Assembly: GCA_017619445.1 (NCBI GenBank)
Contig: JAFZSI010000006.1
Location: 1-61,285 of the forward strand
DNA: 61,285 bases
Direction of reading: 5' to 3'
DNA from: Prevotella sp.
GTDB lineage: Bacteria > Bacteroidota > Bacteroidia > Bacteroidales > Bacteroidaceae
The notes below the pieces were generated by a model. The model saw only the letters and a list, made by a program, of their open reading frames with translations, did no database searches and was not told the origin of the DNA. Positions 7,049 through 15,219 of this stretch are shown in pieces. Each line of letters opens with the position of its first letter. Positions within the stretch are counted from its first letter, which is position 1. Made by a program: the position numbers and the translations under genes.

Positions 7049-9202
7049 ATGAAGAAAACATTCATTTCGCTGCTGTTCATGGGCATGAGCCTCAGTATGG
7101 CAGCTCAGTCGGCCATTACGGCCGACACCACCGCCCATCACCACGAGACGGGCGAACTCTACCACAAACACATGATGATTGGCGAGATTGTGGTCTCGGG
7201 TGTCACTGGCGACACCAAGCTCAAGCACTCCACGGTGCCCGTGGCCGTGCTCACACGCCAGCAGTTGCAGGCCGTAGCCTCCACCAATATTATCGACGCC
7301 ATCAGCCACCAGCCGGGCATCTCGCAGATTACCACCGGCAGTGGCATCTCGAAGCCCGTCATCCGCGGACTGGGCTACAACCGCATCGTCACCGTGCACG
7401 ACGGTGTGCGGCAGGAAGGACAGCAGTGGGGCGACGAGCACGGCATAGAGATTGACGGTCAGGGCATCAGCCAGATTGAGGTCATCAAAGGCCCGGCCAG
7501 TCTGATGTATGGTTCCGACGCGCTGGCCGGCGTGCTGGTGCTGCGCAGCGACGGTGCCTTGGCCGAGGGCGAGATGAAGGCTTCGGTGAGCACCGAATAC
7601 CAGACCAACAACGGGTTGTTTGACTATTCGCTGGCGTTTGGCGGCAACAAGCAGGGCTATGTGTGGAACTTGCGCTACAGCGACAAATATGCCCATACCT
7701 ATAAAAACAAATACGACGGCTACGTGCTGGGCTCGCAGTTCAGCGAGCGCGCCCTGTCGGCCATGATTGGACAGAACCGCCACTGGGGCACGCAACGCCT
7801 GTTGCTGAGCTACTTCCATCTGACTCCAGGCATTGTTGAGGGTGAGCGCGACGCACAGGGACGCTTTGTCATTGCCGCAGAGGATGAGGACGATGAGCCC
7901 CGCATAGCCACCGAAGACGAACTGCGGCAGTATGGCAAGTTGGCACCTTTTCAGCAGGTGCGCCACTATCGTGCAGTGCTCGACAATATGATTTACCTGC
8001 CCGTGGGCTCGCTGCGCGCTGTCGTCGGCTATCAGCAGAACCGCCGTCAGGAGTATGAGGAAGAGGACGAGTGCGGCCTCGACTTCAAACTGCACACCGT
8101 GAACTACAGCCTGGCATGGCGGCTGCCCGAGTTCAGCGGATGGAAAATCAATACTGGCGTCAACGGCATGTACCAGCGTTCGCAGAACCTCGGCGACGAG
8201 TATCTGATTCCGGCCTACAGCCTGTTCGACGCTGGCGTATATGCCACCGCCAACTATGCCGTCGGTCGCTGGACACTGACGGGCGGTCTGCGTTTCGACA
8301 ACCGCCATCTGCACAGCTATGCCCTTGAGGGCCGCTTCAACCGTTTGTCGCGCAACTTCAGCGCGCTGTCGGGCAGTGTGGGAGCTGTGCTCGAACTGAC
8401 CGAGAACTGGCATGTTAGGTTCAATGTGGCCCGCGGTTTCCGTGCGCCCAACCTCAGCGAACTGGGCAGCAACGGCGAGCACGAGGGCACGCTGCGCTAT
8501 GAGATTGGTAACCCACAGCTGAAACCCGAATACAGCCTGCAGGGCGATGCCGGAATAGATATGCAGACTGAGCACATGAACCTGCAGCTGGGGCTCTTCG
8601 TGAACAATGTCAGCAATTTTGTCTATGCCCACCGCAACGACGCGCTGGCCGTGCCCGATTTGGAGGAGGGGCTTGCCACCTTTGTCTATACCCAGGGTAA
8701 TGCGCGGTTAGTAGGTGGAGAGGCCAGCCTCGACATTCACCCCGTAGAGAGGATTCACTGGCAGAATGCGTTCAGCATAGTGAATGCGCGGCTGCTTCAT
8801 CAGCCAGAGGAGAGCCGCTGGCTGCCGCTCACACCACCTGCCCGATGGACTTCAGAACTGAGCTACGACCTGTTGCCGGCGGGAAAGACGTTTGGCAATG
8901 TTTTTGTGAAGGTGGGTGTGGCGCACAATTTCAGGCAGAACCATTTCTATGCTGCCTACGACACCGAGACGGCCACTCCGGCCTACACATTGTTCAGCGC
9001 ACAGGCGGGTACCGACGTAAGGCTGGGGCGCAACACGAAGATAAGTGTCTATCTGACAGGCGAGAACCTGACCAACTGCGCCTACCAGAACCACCTGAGC
9101 CGACTGAAATATGCTGAGGCCAATGCTGCCACGGGCCGCACGGGTGTCTATAACATGGGACGCAACGTGGTGATGAAAATTGTTGTGCCGCTGATGTTTT
9201 GA
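7049..9202 (+). CDS. TonB-dependent outer-membrane receptor, probably for a metal or metal complex
   Basis: A 717-residue receptor with a signal peptide (MKKTFISLLFMGMSLSMAAQ). I start at the ATG at 7049, not the GTG two codons earlier. The mature N-terminus carries HHHETGELYHKHMM. The plug domain (about residues 45-160) includes PVIRGLGYNRIVTVHDGVRQ and IEVIKGPASLMYGSDALAGV. The remainder is a beta-barrel ending in a hydrophobic strand. There is no carboxypeptidase-like N-terminal extension, so it is not SusC-type. The nearby His-rich protein suggests a transition metal rather than a glycan. Substrate unproven. Confidence 0.88.
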   Translation: MKKTFISLLFMGMSLSMAAQSAITADTTAHHHETGELYHKHMMIGEIVVSGVTGDTKLKHSTVPVAVLTRQQLQAVASTNIIDAISHQPGISQITTGSGISKPVIRGLGYNRIVTVHDGVRQEGQQWGDEHGIEIDGQGISQIEVIKGPASLMYGSDALAGVLVLRSDGALAEGEMKASVSTEYQTNNGLFDYSLAFGGNKQGYVWNLRYSDKYAHTYKNKYDGYVLGSQFSERALSAMIGQNRHWGTQRLLLSYFHLTPGIVEGERDAQGRFVIAAEDEDDEPRIATEDELRQYGKLAPFQQVRHYRAVLDNMIYLPVGSLRAVVGYQQNRRQEYEEEDECGLDFKLHTVNYSLAWRLPEFSGWKINTGVNGMYQRSQNLGDEYLIPAYSLFDAGVYATANYAVGRWTLTGGLRFDNRHLHSYALEGRFNRLSRNFSALSGSVGAVLELTENWHVRFNVARGFRAPNLSELGSNGEHEGTLRYEIGNPQLKPEYSLQGDAGIDMQTEHMNLQLGLFVNNVSNFVYAHRNDALAVPDLEEGLATFVYTQGNARLVGGEASLDIHPVERIHWQNAFSIVNARLLHQPEESRWLPLTPPARWTSELSYDLLPAGKTFGNVFVKVGVAHNFRQNHFYAAYDTETATPAYTLFSAQAGTDVRLGRNTKISVYLTGENLTNCAYQNHLSRLKYAEANAATGRTGVYNMGRNVVMKIVVPLMF

Positions 9203-9272
9203 GTGTCGGACAAGGAAGCGAAGTTAATTTGTGAGATTGTGAAATAGTAAAAATGTAAAATCGTAAAAATCT

Positions 9273-9304
9273 TTTGGTTTTTCTCTCACTAAATTGTACC
9301 TTTG
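9273..9304 (+). promoter_or_regulatory. promoter of the metallophosphatase gene
   Basis: TTTG (9273-9276), a 20-bp spacer and TACCTTTG (9297-9304) fit the Bacteroidota consensus. Confidence 0.85.
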
Positions 9305-9337
9305 CAGGTGCTTAGCTACTGACGGCTAAGCTCCTGC
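9304..9337 (+). other. 5'-UTR hairpin at the transcription start
   Basis: GCAGGTGCTTAGC pairs with GCTAAGCTCCTGC (12 of 13 positions) around an 8-base loop. It begins at the end of the -7 box and ends 13 bases before the start codon, so nearly the whole leader is folded. It could cap the mRNA against decay or affect initiation. Confidence 0.7.
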
Positions 9338-9350
9338 AACTGTTAGGAAG

Positions 9351-10061
9351 ATGGACGAACTGCTGATTATCCCCGATGTGCATGGCCGCAGCTTTTGGAA
9401 AGAGGCCGTGACGGCCAGGGAATATGACCGTATCATATTCCTGGGCGACTATGTGGACCCGTATCCGCAGGAGGGCATCAACACCGAGATGGCCTACAAC
9501 GTGCTGTTCGACATTCTCGACCTGAAACGGGCCGAGCCCGAGCGCGTTGTGCTGTTGTGGGGCAACCACGACCTGCACTATTACTCCGACTTCTTCCGCC
9601 AGTATGCGGGTGGCAGCCGTTTCGACCATGATTATGCCGACACGTTCCATTATTTGTTTGAAACCTACCAGCATCTTTTTCAGATGGCCGATGAGTGTGT
9701 CGTGGGCAACAAACACTATCTGTTCACCCATGCCGGTGTGGTGCCTGTGTGGTATGAGGAGAACCGCGAGGTGGTGGGCGAGCTGAACGCCGAGAACCTC
9801 AACCGCCTGCCCACGTCGTATCAAGGCATGAGGTCGCTGATGTGCGTGGGTGCTGTGCGCAACGGCAATTCATCGGTGGGCAGCCCAGTATGGGCCGACC
9901 TGTTTGAGATGATGGCTTCTGAACCCCTTGAGGGCTTCTATCAGATTTTTGGCCACAGCCGCCAGAAACCCGGGCGTCCGAAAATCATGGACCACTGGGC
10001 ATGTATTGACTGCCAGCGGCCTTTTATCCTTGACAGCCGGGGCCTTTTTATCGTTAAATGA
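9351..10061 (+). CDS. calcineurin-like metallophosphoesterase
   Basis: A 236-residue phosphatase with all core metal motifs: DVHGR at residue 9, GDYVD at residue 31, GNHD near residue 69, and HAG near residue 128. A later GHS fits the last ligand. These coordinate a dinuclear metal centre that hydrolyses phosphoesters. There is no signal peptide, so it is cytosolic. The arrangement resembles PPP-type protein phosphatases and diadenosine tetraphosphatases; which substrate it uses cannot be read from sequence. A beta-barrel gene follows after 11 bases. Confidence 0.85.
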   Translation: MDELLIIPDVHGRSFWKEAVTAREYDRIIFLGDYVDPYPQEGINTEMAYNVLFDILDLKRAEPERVVLLWGNHDLHYYSDFFRQYAGGSRFDHDYADTFHYLFETYQHLFQMADECVVGNKHYLFTHAGVVPVWYEENREVVGELNAENLNRLPTSYQGMRSLMCVGAVRNGNSSVGSPVWADLFEMMASEPLEGFYQIFGHSRQKPGRPKIMDHWACIDCQRPFILDSRGLFIVK

Positions 10062-10072
10062 CGTGTGACTAA

Positions 10073-10786
10073 ATGAAAGATTTGAGATTTCGAGTTTTTT
10101 CCATATTGCTGGTGCTTGGCTGCCTGTCGGCCACGGCTCAGGAGAAGGTGGAGTCGGTACTGTCTTCCGATCTGGTGAGTCAGTATATTTGGCGCGGCAT
10201 GCACATGGGCGGAGTCAGCCTGCAGCCTGAGCTGGACTTGGGGTGGAAAGGGCTGAGCCTGATGGTGAGCGGCAACGTGGGGCTCGTGAATGCCGACGAT
10301 GTGCAGGAAATAGATGTCAACCTTTCTTACACCACGGGCGGACTGACGCTGGGAGTCGTGGATTATTGGAGCGACACCACTGACTCGCACTATTTCAATT
10401 ATGGCTCAAAGGATACGAGCCACGTTTTTGAGGCTATATTAGGCTATGACTTCGGTGTGGTGAACGCCATGTGGCAAACCAATTTCGCTGGATGTGACGG
10501 GCTTGACAGCAAAGGGCGGCGAGCTTACTCATCATATTTTGAGCTGACGGCACCATTTAGTCTGGCAACCTGCGAGTGGGAAGCATCACTGGGCATTGTT
10601 CCGTGGGGCACCACGTATTATAAGACTTCCGAGTTCTCGGTGACCAATGTCAGCATCAAGACCATGCGCGACATAAAAATCACCGACCACTTCTCGTTGC
10701 CAGTGTTCGCTCAGTTCATTGGCAATCCAAGCTCGAAGTGTGCCTACTTCGTGTTTGGCATCACCCTCAGAGTGGGCAAAATCTGA
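10073..10786 (+). CDS. outer-membrane beta-barrel protein of unknown function
   Basis: A 237-residue protein with a signal peptide cut after SATAQ. The mature part has alternating polar/hydrophobic strands with aromatic girdles (SQYIWRGMHMGGVSLQPEL) and ends in a strand FGITLRVGKI, typical of a small barrel. The opening after cleavage (SxDxxxxYxWRG) resembles the TorF-type putative porins. It is likely cotranscribed with the phosphatase 11 bases upstream. Substrate unknown. Confidence 0.75.
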   Translation: MKDLRFRVFSILLVLGCLSATAQEKVESVLSSDLVSQYIWRGMHMGGVSLQPELDLGWKGLSLMVSGNVGLVNADDVQEIDVNLSYTTGGLTLGVVDYWSDTTDSHYFNYGSKDTSHVFEAILGYDFGVVNAMWQTNFAGCDGLDSKGRRAYSSYFELTAPFSLATCEWEASLGIVPWGTTYYKTSEFSVTNVSIKTMRDIKITDHFSLPVFAQFIGNPSSKCAYFVFGITLRVGKI

Positions 10787-10828
10787 TTGCTACTTTTTAA
10801 CAGGCAACACTTTTGTAAAGAATAATCT

Positions 10829-11272
10829 ATGAAGCAATTGCTGAACTTGTGTCTTTTTGTGCTTGCATTGACCTTTGGGTGTCAAGGCACATGTAAGCAG
10901 TCTTTGGCATTTACTGCAAACGTCAGAGTCCAAGAGCGGACAGCGATTTTGGCAAATGGATTGACCAGCAATCAGACTGATCGCGACCGGCTTACCGACG
11001 GTGTTCATGCCATCAAGCACGAATCGCAAGAGGCAACCATTTCCGATGGGCAGCATGCCCATCGCATCTGTTATTCGCGCCCTCAGCGGTTGTTGCCGGC
11101 TCATTCTGTGAAACCCGACCGTTTGTCAACACGGTTGCAAGTGTTTTCTTCCCGAAGTATTCACTCTTTTTTGTTTCTTAGCGGCAGGATTCGGCGCAGT
11201 GAAAGTGCTCCGTTTCAGTCGTTTGCCTCAAACGCGTATTATGTTTATGCTTTGAGGCGCATTCTTTGTTAG
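10829..11272 (+). CDS. small exported protein ending in YYVYALRRILC
   Basis: A 147-residue protein with an N-terminal hydrophobic segment and a possible lipobox (TFGC at residue 18). The middle is polar, low in recognisable motifs and rich in Arg, Ser and His. The end, NAYYVYALRRILC, is a pattern I associate with an uncharacterised family of small Bacteroidota proteins (YYxYxLRxI-hydrophobic-C). The conserved tail suggests a functional C-terminus. No role can be assigned. Confidence 0.55.
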   Translation: MKQLLNLCLFVLALTFGCQGTCKQSLAFTANVRVQERTAILANGLTSNQTDRDRLTDGVHAIKHESQEATISDGQHAHRICYSRPQRLLPAHSVKPDRLSTRLQVFSSRSIHSFLFLSGRIRRSESAPFQSFASNAYYVYALRRILC

Positions 11273-11331
11273 CGTTGTTTGTTTTTTCTTATTCCTATAG
11301 ATTTTTTACAAACAACAAAAACAAACAAAAT

Positions 11332-11727
11332 ATGCCAAGTTTTAATAATTTGGAGATGGCTGCTGCTCTCTCCAACGACAATCGTATTAGTATAAAGAAA
11401 GGATTCCTTGGAATTGGTACCAAGGCTGTTTATCAACCCACACAAAGCGCGCTACGTGTGATTATTAAAGAGTACAATGCCGACAACGGCCTGCGTATTG
11501 AGAAACTGCTCAACACTTCTGCAGAGAAACTGGCCGCAGAGGTTGAGCGTTGTCGAGATATTCAAGACGCGCAAATTGGTAACATGCATCTGGAGGTGTG
11601 TGCGAGCCGCGACGGTCAGTTTGTGGCTGCTCAGTTGTTCCGGTTTGTAGATTTCAAGTATCAGGCAGTAACGAGCCTGAGAACGTTCGAAGGCAACGAC
11701 GCTGGAATAATGTCTGTACTGCTCTGA
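11332..11727 (+). CDS. conserved cytosolic protein of unknown function
   Basis: A 131-residue soluble protein. I start at MPSFNNLEMAAAL; an upstream in-frame extension runs through A/T-rich leader sequence and is unlikely. It is mixed alpha/beta with no membrane segment. An amphipathic helix (EKLLNTSAEKLAAEVERCR) is followed by strands around HLEVCASRDGQFVAAQLF. No catalytic motif is seen. A strong terminator follows 25 bases after the stop, so it ends its own transcript. Confidence 0.65.
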   Translation: MPSFNNLEMAAALSNDNRISIKKGFLGIGTKAVYQPTQSALRVIIKEYNADNGLRIEKLLNTSAEKLAAEVERCRDIQDAQIGNMHLEVCASRDGQFVAAQLFRFVDFKYQAVTSLRTFEGNDAGIMSVLL

Positions 11728-11752
11728 TTTTCTCTGTTTGCACAGAAAATCA

Positions 11753-11813
11753 AATCCCCCCTTCTTCGGGGCAGACTATTCTGTTTGGCCTGTCTCAAAA
11801 AGAAGGGGGGATT
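11753..11813 (+). terminator. 14-bp terminator stem between convergent genes
   Basis: AATCCCCCCTTCTT (11753-11766) pairs perfectly with AAGAAGGGGGGATT (11800-11813). The loop is 33 bases. It lies between the plus-strand unknown gene and the minus-strand kinase gene and could serve both. Confidence 0.7.
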
Positions 11814-11861
11814 CTTTGGGAACTGAGATGATGCGGGCTCCTTTTTGGGGGATTGTATGGT

Positions 11862-12482
11862 TTATCCCATGGGGAAGAGTCCGTAGAGGTTGGCGTCAAT
11901 CATGTCGGTGATGGTCTGGAAGTCGTGCGGATTGTTCTCAAACTTCACGTTGTCGCCGTCAACAATGATGAGGTTGCCCTTGTATGTTCCAATCCACTCC
12001 TCATAACGTTTGTTGAGTCCCTCCAGGTAATCCAGACGGATGGTCTGCTCGTAGTTGCGGCCACGTTTCTGAATTTGTGCCACGATGTTGGGAATGCTCG
12101 AACGGATGTAGATGAGCAGGTCGGGCAGTTTGACGAGCGACATCATCAGGTCGAACAAGTCGCGGTAGTTCTCGAAGTCGCGGTCGCTCATTTTACCCTG
12201 TCCGTGCAGGTTGGGCGCAAAGATGCACGCGTCCTCGAAGATGGTGCGGTCCTGAATGATACACTCCTGACTTTTAGATATTTCCACCACTTCCTTGAAA
12301 CGCTTGTTGAGGAAGTAAATCTGCAAGTTGAACGACCAGCGCTCCATATCCTCATAGAAATCTGCGAGGTAGGGGTTGTTGTCAACCGGCTCGAAACGTG
12401 GTGTCCAGCCATACCGTTTGGCAAGCATCCTTGTGAGCGTTGTCTTGCCGCAACCAATGTTTCCTGCTACTGCTATGTGCAT
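11862..12482 (-). CDS. deoxynucleoside kinase (copy 1)
   Basis: A 206-residue kinase that phosphorylates deoxynucleosides in salvage. It has the P-loop GNIGCGKTTL at residue 7, the DRTIFED catalytic region near residue 84, the LID-type KRGRNYEQ near residue 145, and the C-terminal NLYGLFP. Length fits bacterial dGK/dAK/dCK enzymes. A clear paralog lies immediately upstream on the same strand. Which base each prefers cannot be told here; paired kinases in other bacteria can form dAK/dGK heterodimers. Confidence 0.9.
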   Translation of the reverse strand: MHIAVAGNIGCGKTTLTRMLAKRYGWTPRFEPVDNNPYLADFYEDMERWSFNLQIYFLNKRFKEVVEISKSQECIIQDRTIFEDACIFAPNLHGQGKMSDRDFENYRDLFDLMMSLVKLPDLLIYIRSSIPNIVAQIQKRGRNYEQTIRLDYLEGLNKRYEEWIGTYKGNLIIVDGDNVKFENNPHDFQTITDMIDANLYGLFPMG

Positions 12483-12536
12483 ATTCTTATTTGGTTTAGT
12501 GTTTATTGTTGGGTGATTAGTGATTAGTGCAGCGTC

Positions 12537-13157
12537 TTATCCGGGGAACAGTCCGAACAGCTGCGCGTCGATGCGATCTACAATGCTGGCGAAGTCCTTG
12601 CGGTTGTTCAGGAAGTCGATGCTATCCACATCGACCACCATCAGCCGGCCTTTGTATTTGTTGAACACAAAGTCCTCGTAGCATTTGTTCAGGTTTTCCA
12701 GATATTCCAGTTTGATGGTCTGCTCGTAGTCGCGCCCACGTTTCTGGATGTTGGCCACCAAGTGGGGAACGCTTGCCCGGAGGTAAATCATCAGGTCGGG
12801 TTGCCGCGCCACGTACATCATCATGTGGAACAGCTCCATGTAGGTGTCGAAGTCGCGGTCGCTCATGTTGCCCATGGCCTTGTTGGTGGCTGCGAACACA
12901 TAGACGCCCTCGAAGATGGAGCGGTCCTGGACGATGGTTTCCTCTGAGCGTGCAATGTCGAGCAGGTCGCGGAAGCGCTGTTTCAGGAAATAGACCTCCA
13001 GATTGAACGACCACCGCGCAATGTCCTTGTAGTAGTCGTCCAGATACGGGTTGTAATCTACGGCCTCGAACTTTGGTGTCCATCCGTAGTGTTTCACCAG
13101 TAGGTTGGTGAGTGTGGTTTTTCCGCTGCCTATGTTTCCGGCTATGACGATGTGCAT
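12537..13157 (-). CDS. deoxynucleoside kinase (copy 2)
   Basis: A 206-residue paralog of the downstream kinase, of equal length, with P-loop GNIGSGKTTL, DRSIFEGVYVF in place of DRTIFEDACIF, and the LID KRGRDYEQ. The shared ending LFGLFP/LYGLFP shows tandem duplication. The active-site differences (EGVY versus EDAC) suggest diverged base specificity. A 54-base gap separates the two, so one transcript is likely. The promoter is about 70 bases upstream. Confidence 0.9.
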   Translation of the reverse strand: MHIVIAGNIGSGKTTLTNLLVKHYGWTPKFEAVDYNPYLDDYYKDIARWSFNLEVYFLKQRFRDLLDIARSEETIVQDRSIFEGVYVFAATNKAMGNMSDRDFDTYMELFHMMMYVARQPDLMIYLRASVPHLVANIQKRGRDYEQTIKLEYLENLNKCYEDFVFNKYKGRLMVVDVDSIDFLNNRKDFASIVDRIDAQLFGLFPG

Positions 13158-13228
13158 TTTTCCTGGTTGTGAAATACTTATATGCAGGGAGAACCATGAG
13201 TTTCTGTTTCACCCTGCTGTTAATGGTG

Positions 13229-13236
13229 CAAATATA
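13229..13236 (-). promoter_or_regulatory. -7 element of the kinase pair
   Basis: The minus strand reads TATATTTG about 70 bases before the ATG at 13157. No TTTG is seen at the ideal distance, so the match rests on the -7 box. Confidence 0.55.
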
Positions 13237-13348
13237 GTGTTTTTCGTTCAAAATGTGGTCCTTAATTGTCTTAAAAAACCAAAAACCGCCACATTACCTT
13301 CTTTGTTCATGCTTGATAGAAGAAATTCGAAAATAATCGCTTTTTTCT

Positions 13349-13637
13349 TTTGCTTTTCACTCACTTCTTCGTACCTTTGACTGTCGTCGAAGGTACTTTC
13401 GTTCGGAAAAGAAAAGAAAAACAAGTTTTCCTTTTGCTTTTCACTCACTTAATCGTACCTTTGATAGCCGTCGAAGGTACTTCCGTTCGGAAAAGAAAAG
13501 AAAAAAAAACGCTTTTTTCTTTTGCTTTTCACTCACTTAATCGTACCTTTGATAGCCGTCGAAGGTACTTTCGTTCGGTAAAGAAAAGAAAAAAACGCTT
13601 TTTTCTTTTGCTTTTCACTCACTTAATCGTACCTTTG
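13349..13637 (+). repeat. promoter-hairpin repeat array, locus 2 (four promoters)
   Basis: Four complete cores TTTG-N19-TACCTTTG occur, with -7 boxes at 13372, 13456, 13544 and 13630 (periods 84, 88 and 86 bp). In each of the first three, GTACCTTTGA forms a hairpin with TCGAAGGTAC just downstream. An A-rich/T-rich hairpin (AAAAGAAAAGAAAAA with TTTTTTCTTTTG) follows. The fourth -7 box drives the PurF-like gene. The rest of 13237-13348 shows nothing else. Confidence 0.85.
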
Positions 13638-13730
13638 CAGTCGAAAAAGAAAAAGACTGCTGGCCGCACGGTGAAAGAGAGACACTCGCGGCAGGACAGA
13701 ATCTTCAATATGAATATAATTTTTTAAGGT

Positions 13731-15164
13731 ATGGGTGGCTTTTTTGGAACGATTTCCACTAAAAACTGTATTAGCGACCTGTTTTATGGTACCGACTACA
13801 ATTCGCATCTCGGTACCAAGCGTGCGGGTCTTGTCACTTTCGACCGCGAGCACGGTTTCTGCAGGTCTATTCACAGTTTGGAGCGCAATTATTTTCGTTC
13901 AAGGTTTGAAGACGAACTGGATAACTTTTTCGGCTGTCAGGGAATAGGCGTCATCAGCGACACCGACCCGCAGCCCATCATCGTTAACTCGCACCTGGGC
14001 CGTTATGCCGTGGCCACAGTGGCAAAAATCAACAATATCAGACAGATTGCCGACGACCTGATGGCGCAGCGCATGCACTTCAGCGAGATGTCGGCCAACA
14101 AAATCAACCAGACCGAGCTGGTGGCCCTGCTCATCAACATGGGCAACTCGTTTGTGGAGGGCATCAACCTGGTTTATAAGAAGATTGAAGGCTCGTGCTC
14201 GATGGTCATACTCACCGAGGACGGCATCATAGCCGCGCGCGACTTTCTCGGGCGCACCCCCGTGGTGCTGGGAAAGAAAGCGGATGGCTACGCCGTGACG
14301 AGCGAGACTTCCGCATTTCCGAATCTTGACTTCAAGGTTGTGCGCGACCTGGGGCCTGGCGAGATAGTCAAGCTCCACACCGACCGCATCGAGGTGCTCC
14401 AACAGCCCTTCAAGCGCAAGCAGATATGCTCGTTCCTCTGGGTATATTACGGTTTCCCGTCGAGCGACTACGAGGGAATCAACGTGGAGGCCGTGCGCGA
14501 GGCCAACGGCAAGGCTATGGGCGAGCAAGACGAAACGCCCGTGGACTGCGTGTGCGGCATTCCCGACTCGGGAGTGGGCATGGCGTTGGGCTATGCCGAG
14601 GGCCACAAGGTTCCCTACAAGCGTGCTGTGCTGAAATACACGCCCACGTGGCCGCGCAGCTTCACACCGGGAAGCCAGACGCGGCGCAGCTTAGTGGCAA
14701 AAATGAAACTGATACCCAACAGCGCCATCCTTAAAGGGCAGCGCATTGCCTTCTGCGACGACTCTATCGTGCGCGGCACGCAGCTGCGCGACAATGTGCG
14801 CACCTTCTTTGAGTATGGTGCCAAGGAGGTGCACTGCCGCATTTCGTGTCCGCCCTTAGTCTATGGCTGTCCGTATATTGGGTTCACCACGTCGAAAACC
14901 GACTTGGAGCTCATCACGCGCCAGATAATCAAAGACTTTGAGGGCGACGACCATATCAATCTGGACAAGTATGCCACCACCGACTCGCCCGAATATACGC
15001 GCATGGTGAACGAGATTGCCCGCCGACTGGGACTCTCGTCGCTGAAATTCGCTAAACTGGAGTCGCTCGTCGAGGCCATCGGACTGCCCAAGTGTGACGT
15101 GTGCACCCACTGTTTCGACGGTTCGAGCTACTGCCACGAGCAGGACGGACAGGAGTGGTTCTAA
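13731..15164 (+). CDS. amidophosphoribosyltransferase-like protein lacking the catalytic N-terminal Cys
   Basis: A 477-residue PurF homolog. PurF makes phosphoribosylamine from PRPP and glutamine, the first step of purine synthesis. The C-terminal phosphoribosyltransferase domain is intact, with the PRPP loop IAFCDDSIVRGTQLRD near residue 345. The glutaminase domain normally begins Met-Cys, the Cys being the nucleophile, but here it begins MGGFFGTIS. No upstream start restores Cys. The protein may use ammonia or a partner, or have another role. A C-rich tail (CDVCTHCFDGSSYC) is present. The leader is 93 bases and begins with a GCAGTC / GACTGC hairpin. Confidence 0.85.
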   Translation: MGGFFGTISTKNCISDLFYGTDYNSHLGTKRAGLVTFDREHGFCRSIHSLERNYFRSRFEDELDNFFGCQGIGVISDTDPQPIIVNSHLGRYAVATVAKINNIRQIADDLMAQRMHFSEMSANKINQTELVALLINMGNSFVEGINLVYKKIEGSCSMVILTEDGIIAARDFLGRTPVVLGKKADGYAVTSETSAFPNLDFKVVRDLGPGEIVKLHTDRIEVLQQPFKRKQICSFLWVYYGFPSSDYEGINVEAVREANGKAMGEQDETPVDCVCGIPDSGVGMALGYAEGHKVPYKRAVLKYTPTWPRSFTPGSQTRRSLVAKMKLIPNSAILKGQRIAFCDDSIVRGTQLRDNVRTFFEYGAKEVHCRISCPPLVYGCPYIGFTTSKTDLELITRQIIKDFEGDDHINLDKYATTDSPEYTRMVNEIARRLGLSSLKFAKLESLVEAIGLPKCDVCTHCFDGSSYCHEQDGQEWF

Positions 15165-15219
15165 GTTTTCAATAACCAATAAACAATAACCAATAACCTC
15201 ATATCTAAATAAGAGTATT

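Noticed and set aside
6974-8632. 552-codon open frame antisense to the TonB receptor
   Set aside because: The receptor frame has a signal peptide and plug motifs; the antisense product has no recognisable domain.
13248-13448. Minus-strand reading frame through the repeat array giving a 28-residue periodic peptide (SEKQKENLFFFSFP)
   Set aside because: It looks conserved at three loci only because the DNA repeat is. Unit lengths of 84, 88 and 86 break the frame, and no promoter or start fits.
13638-13730. Riboswitch in the PurF-like leader
   Set aside because: The 93-base leader has a short GCAGTC / GACTGC hairpin but no purine, PRPP or other known aptamer pattern that I can recognise.
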